Shown: piece by piece, positions 49,457 to 59,149 of the stretch
How positions within the stretch are numbered: the stretch's first letter is position 1
Layout: each line of letters opens with the position of its first letter
Source: Membranipora membranacea
Lineage: Eukaryota; Bryozoa; Gymnolaemata; Cheilostomatida; Membraniporidae
Assembly (NCBI GenBank): GCA_914767715.1
Contig: OU612074.1
Coordinates: 11,814,062-11,878,061, forward strand
Direction: 5' to 3'
Length of the DNA: 64,000 nt
Notes under the pieces: model-generated
Told to the model about the DNA's origin: nothing
Databases searched by the model: none
The model's input: the letters and a program-made list of their open reading frames with translations, nothing else
Program-made: the position numbers and the translations under genes

Positions 49457-50299
49457 TTACAAAATATATTCTGTTGTAACTAACTAAAAGAAAAAAACAA
49501 CACTCATCGTTAATCTATATCATCACTTGCAGCATAATCCACCAAGAATTTACTCTAATGATTTTGGAATTTTTGTTGGTATTTTCAAAAATATATTCAG
49601 TATGTGTTTTAACAAGGTTTTTTTAAATTTAAGCTAGTCAAAAACCACCTGAATAAGTTTTTTAAATGTCACACAATAGGATTGAATCTGTCAGTACTTA
49701 CATTGGCCTGTGGTGAAGTCCAGGAGAGATGGAATGGTTGCTGGAGCTGCATTTGTTGCTGGATCTGGTCCTCCTCTTCTTCCTTGTCCATTGGGACCAT
49801 CACCTCTTCTGCCGCCATTTGATCCATTTCCCCTTCTTCCTCAATTAGTTCTATTTCCATCTACTCTTCTGCCACCATTTCGACCACCTCTTCTGTTTCC
49901 ATTAGCCCCATTTCTTCCTCTGTTTTGTCTGCCCCTTTCTCCAATCCTTCCTCCTCTTGCACCATCTTCACCTCCTTATCTTCCAGCAACGTCATGTCTA
50001 CCTAATATCCCTCCTAGTCCTGTCCTCTGACCACCCTGACCTCATCCAGGCTGACCAGCATTTCTTGCACCAACTCCTCTTCCTCCACCATAGCGCTGAG
50101 CATCACTAAGGCATACCACTAAAAATAATAAGAGGATCAAAACTAGCATCCAGACATTATTTAAACTTATCTAAAGATATATGCAGACTATGATACACTT
50201 GTTCTAAAAATGTCTACATGATTTAGTATTATTAAAGCTTTTCATGATTTACATACAAAGGATGGTAGCAAGAAAGAGTCCAAATACTTTGTTGTCCAT
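49457..50299 (-). pseudogene. B3: B-lineage gene with two nonsense codons
   Basis: Exons 50299-50257 (MDNKVFGLFLATIL, donor GTATGT), 50118-49702 (417 bases, in frame) and 49479-49457 (FTTEYIL). Exon 2 has TGA at 50044-50042 directly after ..RNAGQPG (AGA in B2) and a second TGA at 49843-49841 where B4 has GGA. The predicted product is a 39-aa precursor with an 18-residue mature part. Splice sites and promoter are otherwise kept. The acceptor of exon 3 has a 4-base TTAG duplication. Confidence 0.75.
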
Positions 50300-50378
50300 G
50301 ATGTGAGTTGTTTGAAGCTCTAGACGTTTATAATGTTCCAAGTCAGTAGGTTGTGCTGAATATTGGGCTTCCACTCAG

Positions 50379-50386
50379 CTTTTATA
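50379..50386 (-). promoter_or_regulatory. B3 TATA box
   Basis: TATAAAAG on the minus strand with the B-type initiator block. Confidence 0.6.
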
Positions 50387-51126
50387 CTTTCTTTTCACTG
50401 CGATCATACAATAATAAGAAAACGGACAATCAATTAATATACAATTTTCAGGAATTAACTAAAATATCAATTGAAGCAATATCATCACAGCTAGCTAAGT
50501 CATGACTAAAAATCTATGAAAGCTATAAGTCTGACATCATAAGGACGAAAATAAGTTCTTGGCATTTGAAGTTTCTGTGGAAGGACAGTTGAGCAACCTT
50601 TAAAATTTAAAAAATAATTTGTTTGTATAAGAATAATACGGGTGTTTGCCATCCTCACTACTTTGATATATAAGGGTAGCAGGGAGGCACTGCCTCTCAA
50701 TGATGGTTAAGCCAGGTGGCCTGTAACACAATGATTGTAAAATAAAATAAATAATCAGTCCCGATTTGAAACTCCAAATAACTAGATTACATTTTGATAC
50801 TGGCTCAATTAAATAAAAAATATTGAAATTAACTCTTAAAAACACTTCTATAGAAGTTATCTGATTGATGATGCTTATTTTGATATGGAACTAGAGTTAT
50901 TCTGATTCCAAACTTTTTCCGTGGGTGGGTGTTTCAAAAACTTAAATTCTGTAATTTCATAATCTCATGTAGACTTGCATTGCAAAGTTACTTTGCCTCC
51001 CTGAGATAATGAAGTTAACACAGCGTATTCTGTAATTTGGACAAGTATTGAGCAAAACAAAATTTTGATCGTGACATGCTCTTTTCAGACAAAAATATAC
51101 TACTTTAGGACAGCCACCTCTCTGAT

Positions 51127-51237
51127 AATCTAAGTGCTCAGACTCCAAGGTGCAAGGAGTAACTTGCGCAAGCTATCAAGGAGTTTGATAGCTTGCCCAA
51201 GTAACTCCCTGCGCCTTGGAGTCTTAGCACTTAGACT
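51127..51237. mobile_element. 111-bp foldback MITE
   Basis: Nearly the whole element is two inverted arms of about 50 bases (ends AATCTAAGTGCTC and, in reverse, AGTCTAAGTGC). An 11-bp duplication ACCTCTCTGAT flanks it (51116-51126 and 51238-51248). The empty site is seen in the other units ('agccacctctctgatgaag'). Confidence 0.85.
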
Positions 51238-52898
51238 ACCTCTCTGATGAAGTCGAACAGCGATCCATCATTTGATGGAGTTTGATAAAGAAACAGATTG
51301 ATACCATAGTTTTCTATATTTGACAATAAGAAGCACAACCAAAAACAAGGATGATGAACATAATTAACATTCTCCATTTTGTTCCTTTGTAACAGTCAAA
51401 CAAGAGTCCAGATATGTGCCGAATACTTCAGAACGGATTATATAAGTTATCTCAATGATATTTTCTTTAAATATAGTCGCTTTTAAATTGATTTGTTACC
51501 GATTTGTTATGTTATCTTACATGTTTTATCAGAGCACCCTATGTAAGCATTTTATTTCTCAAATCGAAACACCTTCTTTTGCATTGTTATTATCCTGGTC
51601 TTATCAATCCCATTATTTTAGGAAGTTTGGTTATTCCCTGCTTGTGAAAGCTGTATCATTTGAGAAGAATCAATTTTAGGCTTAAGATTTAGGAATTATT
51701 TTGGATTAATAAGTGCAAAAACAGGACAATGCTTCGCAACTGTGATCTGTTAATATTGTTTCCTGTCCTGAGACCAGAGCTTGAGCAACTGAATCATTGG
51801 TTTGTTATTTTCTTTCTTTTGAAATAGATCTATTTGATTGATGATGTACAATGGGTGACAATGTGTGTCAACATGTCAATTTAAATTGACCACTTTATCC
51901 TCTCAAACTACTATATTGTTATTCAAACTAGCCGGTTGCTGGATCAATTAAGTAGCATCATTATGAGGTTGAGGATTTACAAATCATTTATTTTTAAATC
52001 CTAAAACAGGGCAACAGTTTCAACCGCGAACTTCAAATATCAAATCCTGTTTTAGAGGTTCCCTCAAAATAATATTTTCCCGATTTTGATATCAATCTAT
52101 TTATTGATCCAATGACGTAAACTCAGATATAATCTATGTGAATAAGTCATTTCAAATTGACCACTTTATTCCTTTATTAAACTTGCCAGCTCACTAAAGA
52201 TTAATTTTAACTACATTATCCTCTTGGAAGCAACGAATCTGTCACAAGCAGCTGGAGTTAATTCACTATATCAGAGCGACAAAAATAAATACAGTTCATC
52301 TACATAATGTACGGTATGCCATATATGTTCATTTTTTCACACAAGTTCTTTATGATGTTTAATGTTTGGTCATTTTTATCTTACTGTTAAGAACAATAGC
52401 CCACCGACATCGAGATTACGCTATTAGCATGTGTATCTCTGATTGTTAGAGTCAATTTAGTAGCAGTAACTAACATTTACCCGTCCCTAATTAATAAAAT
52501 TGAACACGGGGCGTCACACCAAATTCCTTGTGATGGTACTCGTAACAAGTGAATAAACTCACTCTCTACCGATCAGAGATATACATGCAATAGTATGTTA
52601 CGTGATCAGCGTGGAACAATAGGGCAACAATGATCGAATAAGTCAAATCAATGAGGTCTGTTGAACAGGTATAAAAAAAGAATTAAAGTGATAAAATATG
52701 TGCATGGATTATTGGATAAACAAATAGAAATAAAAATTATGCAAATGAAGTTATTAATATTTGTGTTTCGAACTTGGAATTCTTTTGAACTTCAAGGGGT
52801 CTTATAAATACAGTGCACAATATACAACCATGTGCAATATAAAACAGCTTCAGTTTAGAAAGTTTGAAAATAGAGATGCCTCCCCATCATACTTGAAC

Positions 52899-52918
52899 GG
52901 GGGGGGGGGGGGGGGGGG
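52899..52918 (+). repeat. poly-G tract (20 G)
   Basis: Same position as the 17-G run before A3. Confidence 0.9.
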
Positions 52919-53651
52919 AACAGACTTTAAATCGATCAATGTGTTTACTTCGGCAAACATGGAATATCATAGTTGTTTAAATTATGCAAAACTGTATACT
53001 CATACATTTACCTTGGAGTAGTATTTATATGCAGGCTTGCTGCAAATAAAAATGTTTTTATTTCTAGCAATGAACTTGAATAAATGCTTTTAGTTTTGAA
53101 ACATCAAACAACATCAATACAGTTGCATCATAACTGAGCATGGTAAACGTAATGATGAAAAAAAAATTTAATTTGCCATCGTGTTTCAATAGAGTAAGGT
53201 ATCGCATCAGCAGATCATTTATGAGATTAGGAATGATGATGCTACTTAAAGTTAAGCAGCTTCTACAAGCTGATATTAATCCCACTTACGGCATTAATAA
53301 ATTCGTCAAAGCAGAATTTGATGGCACCTGATACCCTTCTGGAGGGATTCTTTGACCTGTCAAACATTTAATTAATATTTAAAATGTCATTTATATTTAG
53401 TTCTGATGACTTGAGCTTGCCTCCACTACCGGAGATCTGAGACAACACAGATGACTTATGATTACAGTATTCTGACTTAAGTTATTTTATGTCAAGATCG
53501 CCGCTCACATGTAGAGACATCATCTATTGTTAGTTTCCAAGCCAATTATATCAAGACTATTGCATCAGTGGATCTCGAAGATAATCTTCTAAAATTGATA
53601 ATTGATTTGATTGCATGTTTTCCAATTTATGAGGTATATTGGTATAAAAAG

Positions 53652-53659
53652 TATAAAAG
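53652..53659 (+). promoter_or_regulatory. A7 TATA box
   Basis: TATAAAAG; the second upstream TATA-like stretch is one base shorter than in A1. Confidence 0.65.
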
Positions 53660-53737
53660 CTGAGTGAATGCCAGTGTTCAGCACAACCTGCTAAATTGGA
53701 ACATTGAAAGCATCGTCAGCTTCCAATTATTCTCAAA

Positions 53738-54372
53738 ATGAATAGAATCGTAATTGGACTCTTTCTTGCAACCATTGTTTGTAAGTTAATAAAATCACAC
53801 ACTAATTGTTAACTGATATGAAAGTCAGAATAACGTTCTTACATTTTAACATAATGTTAAAAACCAGGTATCCTTTTGTCAAACAAATTTTTAGGATTCG
53901 TGTTAAATATGTGATGTGATATATGTAACATTATCATGACAAGACTAATATTTTTGCTGCAAACATATCACCCTATTGGTACTTTTTATTGTCCTCAATT
54001 ACCAAGTGTTTACTACTCCGGTACAGTCTTTATGTTCTTCTTTAAAAATAAAGTTGTCTCTTCGTAAGAGTTAAAAGCAGGAAATCAACAAAAAGCTGAC
54101 AGTGAATTTTAATTGTGTTATTGTTTTTAGTGGCATGTCTATGTGACGCTCAACGCTATGGTGGAGGACAAGGGGTAGGAACTCGAATTGCTGATCAGCC
54201 TGATAATGCAAGGAAAAATGGTGCTAATGGAGGCCAAAATGGAGGAAAAAGGGGAGACGGAAATGGATCAAAGGTTGGTAGAAGAGGTGGTCAAAATGGA
54301 GTCAAAATGGCCCTAATGGAGGCCAAGGAAGAAGGAGAGGACCTGAACCAGCAACAGATGCGGCTCCAGTAA
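53738..54372 (+). CDS. A7: short, frame-switched form, 94 aa
   Basis: Exon 1 53738-53780 (MNRIVIGLFLATIV). Exon 2 54131-54408 (278 bases) with the stop TAA at 54370-54372. The leader reads VACLCDA. After QRYGGGQGVGTR the core is short: IADQPDNARKNGANGG, then GKRGDGNGSKVGRRGG. After GGQNGV a net loss of 13 bases relative to the long form moves translation into the +1 frame, giving KMALMEAKEEGEDLNQQQ and ending MRLQ. Thus a basic core carries an acidic tail. The exon 3 homologue 54656-54678 is untranslated. The downstream poly(A) signal has changed to GATAAA. A retrotransposon fragment sits 1 kb downstream. Confidence 0.5.
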
Positions 54373-55149
54373 CCACTCCATCTCTTCTGGACTTCACTAC
54401 AGGGCAATGTAAGTACATATTCACTCAATCATATCCTGTATGAGTAAATGATAATATAAATTAGAACATTTAGAGGGACCTGAAAATTCCAAAAGTCATC
54501 TGCCTTTACCGTTATCTTGGCTCACTGGTTTAATTTACTTTATTTGGTAAAATGCCTTCAATTTTAATGTGAAAACTTGAACAATGTCTTTTATTTGGAT
54601 TCTGATGGAGCAGAGATAGTATTATGTAAACAATTTTCTGTTATTTTTATTTTAGTTACAACTGGATTTACTTTGTAAATTTGTTGGCCTTGACAGATGA
54701 CGAGAAATTGATAGACAACGAAAACTTCCAAATAATAATCCTGAGAGGACACCCAAGATTAATTATCTCCATAATATATAATATGCATTTAAATCATTGT
54801 CTTTTCAACGCACACATATATTGATAAAACTGCAAAGTAAAAATCTGTACTCAGTCTTTTCTATTTTGCATTAAATACTAGCACAAACACTTTATTCCAT
54901 AGCAAAGGTTAGACCTCATCCGGCTCAAAATAAAACTATCATTCGAATTGTGCAACATAGCTTTGCTGTTTACTGTTTTGAGGTAATGATATTTTAAATG
55001 AAATAATATTTGAAAAGTGTCGTAACAACTAACTAACTAACTAAACGGGTCATCCATAGCTTGCATCTTTGGCTTGGAATAAAACAACTCATAATTATAT
55101 TCTCTTCTCCAGTTAAATTTAGCAAGCAAATATTGTTGGCAGAAATAAT

Positions 55150-55310
55150 GATGAGGATTGTCCTCGCATTAACCGGAAAGTGTGTTCCGCGCAATGGTGT
55201 CCAAAGTTGGTAGGTTGTGCTGAACATCGTGCATCGGAAATCATGATTGTAAAAACTTAAATTGCCTTTGAACTGCAGCTGATAGATAGCTGTGCCAATG
55301 CTTATATATA
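55150..55310 (-). other. C remnant, A7 unit
   Basis: Same minus-strand block as in unit 1. The following sequence is interrupted by the retrotransposon insertion. Confidence 0.4.
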
Positions 55311-55406
55311 CCAAATTTAACTGAACATGATAAATCAACAAAGGTCTAGTCGAGAAAAACTAAAAAGTAAACCTTGGTGAGAATGATGAACTGTTTTAAA
55401 AGCAGT

Positions 55407-56203
55407 TTTATGTATGTATATTGTATTGTTATCAATACTTGATAAAATTCATTGTTGTTTTGCTCTGTGATGCCAAAAAATATAAAATAAATTATAAATA
55501 AAAATATTAAAAAGTATCTATAAAAACGTCTAACTTATAAGATGGAATTAAGCAGCCGAGCACACTCTGTTCGGAAACAGTTTTTACGAATGTTTACTCG
55601 CTGCTTGGGAATACAGAATCTACCAGAGTGTAGTCTCACTAGCTCGATTGGTGGATCGAGGCTAGTATAGGTACGCAGACATTTACTTTTGAAACGTTCC
55701 TGGTACAGCTCATCGAGGCTCTTACATTTGAGCTTTTTATTACTGAGTCTGTAGGCTGATTTTATGACATGGTTCAGCTCATTGCGGTTTTCGACTGACA
55801 TATGGCCGTGGATAATACTGAGGTGAAAGGCAAGCACACTTTCTATAAATGACTCATAGGCTAGTCGAATAGTGCTGTCCTTAACTTTCATTGATGATAA
55901 ACGCTTCATTATATAGAGACGCTTGCTTGCCTTCTCCACAGTTAGAGCAGTATTCTCTGTAAAGTCAAGTTTGGGTGTTAGGATTGTCCCGAGATATTTG
56001 TACTTGACTTCTCGCTCGATTACGCTTTGGTGAATAGTGACTGGGTCTGGAGTTGGGTTGTGACGCTGATTTGTAAATAGGAGCTCTTTGGTCTTATTGG
56101 AGTTTATGGTAAGGTGGCTATCGTCACACCATTTAGCTATTCTGTCAACTTCCAATTGGAGTTGGGAGTTGTCTCCTCGGTTCAAGCATTGACCAGTTAC
56201 CAT
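55407..56203 (-). mobile_element. 5'-truncated CR1/L2-like non-LTR retrotransposon
   Basis: About 800 bp inserted on the minus strand. It splits 'aaaagcagttgttaccagc' of the A downstream block between 'aaaagcagt' and 'tgttaccagc'. The 3' end is AT-rich with 'tacatacataaaa', not a long poly(A), as in CR1/L2-type elements. No clear target duplication. Confidence 0.75.
55535..56203 (-). pseudogene. reverse transcriptase C-terminal fragment
   Basis: A continuous frame of about 220 codons matches the thumb and C-terminal part of non-LTR reverse transcriptases. It shows AKWCDDSHLTINSNKTKEL, then YKYLGTILTPKLDF, KASKRLYIMKRL, and near the end LHSGRFCIPKQRVN..FRTE..LLNS, the usual ending of CR1/L2-type ORF2. 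The catalytic YADD region lies further upstream and is absent because of 5' truncation. The upstream extension of the frame into host sequence is chance. No stops interrupt it, so the insertion is young. Confidence 0.8.
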
Positions 56204-56749
56204 GTTACCAGCAAAACAACTCCTCATCACAGAGGTTACATGACAACATAATAGTTGTGTTTTTGAAGATGTGCTAATTTCTGCAAATTTGATATGAGGA
56301 AGAAGCACTTCTGCTGCATACATTTTGTGAAAAAATAAGAAGCCACCACTAGCACCTTATACCTTTAGTAGGAATCGATATCTCGTCTGCAATGTTTACG
56401 GAGAGAGATAGAATAATCAGATCAACTTTGAATTTTCTGTTGCTTGAAGCTGTTCTTTTTAGTATGGTTTTAGAATTAATTGTAATGTCAGATTGTGGCA
56501 AAAGACACAGGAGTGCAAGTTATGTTGTATAATTACAACTTGATAAATATAACAGCCTGACGTTGACTTTTTTTCCTGGGCCTTCGTCAATTCTTTGCTC
56601 GATGTGTAACCACACTTGCTTTGCCTCTTGATAAAAATTATAAAACTCAAAGTGAGAATACTAATAATTATATTATATTATCATTTATGGAACTTATCAA
56701 TGCCATCAACACATCAAAGGTGAAGGTCATCTCACCATGCCAATATGAA

Positions 56750-56831
56750 GACAAGGTAGCGGAGTGGATAATGCGATAAACTGCTCATCAATTTCCCTCT
56801 GGGAACGTGGGTTCGAATCCCATCCTTGTCG
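56750..56831 (+). pseudogene. tRNA-Ser-like remnant, A7 unit
   Basis: 82 bases with intact acceptor and T arms. The anticodon arm reads GATAAACTGCTCATCAAT, further decayed than the other remnants. Confidence 0.65.
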
Positions 56832-57174
56832 CAATATTTTTAAAAACTGTTCTGTAAATTGACAACATGAGCAGGTTGTATAAGGTTAGTCCTGTTCATG
56901 ACAAAACAGATGTTCGGCTGCCCCTAAAAAGAGACGCAAGTTGTCCGAAATCTTCATACTGAGAGTGTGGTACATCCAAAAAAACTAGAATGCATCCTAG
57001 AGGTGAGGTCATAGAGGACCTCCTGGATTTAAGTGTGCAGCAAGCTGCCCCAAAAACTGAACTGGCACTAACCGGCCATTGGCAGCGATACTTTGATCTT
57101 AGCCAATAGGCAGAGAAGCATTGTACAATCTTAATAAGTGACTAGGGTTAGGCATTGTCCTGTGGGGTAGTTAG

Positions 57175-57602
57175 TAGTGATGGCAAATTGTCAGATTTTG
57201 ATGAGATGGGACCGCGACCGAGACAGCAAGAAAATTCGGGACGAGACCGAGATGAGACCGAGACATATGTCGATACCGATGAAACATTCTTCAGATATCA
57301 CAATTTAAAAGAATATTCATCCACTATTCACTAGTGCAATTAGCTAAGAGTACATGTTAAGTTTGAATCAGTTTGTAATATATGATCTAGACGTAAGGAA
57401 CTATGTTGATACCAAGTTTCATTAAATTATGTCAAGTAATTATCCAATTATAGATGCCTGAAGAAAGCTTTATGTAGTGTTGTAAGCGTTCATAATAATC
57501 ACAGAAAAAATAATTATGACTAATAGCTATGTTTAGTAATAATATAGTCTCATAAATCCACAGCGCAGTGGTTAAGATCATGGTCTGTGGGTAATATGGT
57601 CT
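57175..57602. mobile_element. TIR element GTGATGGCAA, right end deleted (second copy)
   Basis: Same truncated form and same joint ('ggtctcc' to 'agttcaaagc') as at 48443-48870, so this deletion preceded the unit duplication. Confidence 0.6.
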
Positions 57603-57732
57603 CCAGTTCAAAGCATCTCATTAAATGTTTTGTTTTACTGCTGCAGGAGACTTAAGGAGATCCGAATAAAACTTAGTTATCAGTGCCAACAATATGCAAA
57701 ATATCAAGGTCATCTCACAAAACCAATATGGA

Positions 57733-57820
57733 GACAAGGTGGCCGAGTGGTTAAGGCTGAGGCGATGGACTGCTAATCCATTTCCCTCTGGGAGCATGGG
57801 TTCGAATCCCATCCTTGTCG
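57733..57820 (+). pseudogene. tRNA-Ser(GCU) with 6-base insertion (second copy)
   Basis: 88 bases: the D arm reads GGTTAAGGCTGAGGCG, one base different from the copy at 49001. Also shares GAGCATGGG. Confidence 0.6.
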
Positions 57821-58187
57821 CAATACTTTTAGAGACCAATCTTTAAGGGGAAAACATGAATAGGTAAGGAACTGACTTATGTGCAGCAATGGTTGACAAT
57901 GATGCAAAGATTGTGAAAAATATGAAGGATGTGATCAGTTGCGAAGTGATTATTGGTTCTAATCTGCATGTTACTTCAGGTGTGGTCTCCTTGAGATTCT
58001 AGGTCAATGAACACAATTAAGGTCAGTTTTTACTAAGTTGCTTTATTGGTATAAGGTTAGTGCTAAGATTACTCATAAAATTAACAAATTTAGTTTAATT
58101 ATGAGAAAAATAAGTAGTTTTGGTAATAGTCACATCTTTCTAGCGTGTCATCGGATTGTGTCTGTCATCTGTCAGGCGCGAGTGAGC

Positions 58188-59038
58188 TTACAAAATATAT
58201 TCTGTTGTAACTAACTAAAAGAAAAAAACAACACTCATCGTTAATCTATATCATCACTTGCAGCATAATCCACCAAGAATTTACTCTAATGATTTTGGAA
58301 TTTTTGTTGGTATTTTCAAAAATATATTCAGTATGTGTTTTAACAAGGTTTTTTAAATTTAAGCTAGTCAAAAACCACCTGAATAAGTTTTTTAAATGTC
58401 ACACAATAGGATTGAATCTGTCAGTACTTACATTGGCCTGTGGTGAAGTCCAGGAGAGATGGAATGGTTGCTGGAGCTGCATTTGTTGCTGGATCTGGTC
58501 CTCCTCTTCTTCCTTGTCCATTGGGACCATCACCTCTTCTGCCGCCATTTGATCCATTTCCCCTTCTTCCTCCATTAGTTCTATTTCCATCTCCTCTTCT
58601 GCCACCATTTTGACCACCTCTTCTGTTTCCATTAGCCCCATTTCTTCCTCTGTTTTGTCTGCCCCTTTCTCCAATCCTTCCTCCTCTTGCACCATCTTCA
58701 CCTCCTTGTCTTCCAGCAACGTCATGTCTACCTAATATCCCTCCTAGTCCTGTCCTCTGACCACCCTGACCTCATCCAGGCTGACCAGCATTTCTTGCAC
58801 CAACTCCTCTTCCTCCACCATAGCGCTGAGCATCACTAAGGCATACCACTAAAAATAATAAGAGGATCAAAATTAGCATCCAGACATCATTTAAACTTAT
58901 CTAAAGATATATGCAGACTATGATACACTTGTTCTAAAAATGTCTACATGATTTAGAATCTAGTATTATTAAAAAGCTTTTCATGATTTACTTACAAAGG
59001 ATGGTAGCAACAAAGAGTCCAAATATTATGTTGTTCAT
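58188..59038 (-). pseudogene. B4: B-lineage gene with one nonsense codon
   Basis: Exons 59038-58996 (MNNIIFGLFVATIL), 58848-58432 (417 bases) and 58210-58188 (FTTEYIL). It shares the TGA after ..RNAGQPG with B3 (58774-58772) but not B3's second stop. Apart from that codon the register is open through two RGD-containing GGRRGDG units to TIPSLLDFTTGQ. The 5' UTR lacks 24 bases present in B2 and B3, so the ATG lies closer to the initiator block. It is the least damaged B copy. As it stands only a 39-aa precursor is made. Confidence 0.75.
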
Positions 59039-59094
59039 GATGTTTATAATGTTCCAAGTCAGCAGGTTGTGCTGAATATTGGGCTTCCACTCAG

Positions 59095-59102
59095 CTTTTA
59101 TA
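59095..59102 (-). promoter_or_regulatory. B4 TATA box
   Basis: TATAAAAG on the minus strand with the B-type initiator block. Confidence 0.6.
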
Positions 59103-59149
59103 CTTTCTTTTCACTGCGATCATACAATAATAAGAAACGGACAATCAAT

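Larger units (their letters stand above)
50430..53640. repeat. B-A intergenic block, B3-A7
   Basis: Complete divergent spacer as in unit 1, with the foldback insertion at 51127-51237 and the poly-G run at 52899-52918. No gene supported. Confidence 0.7.
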
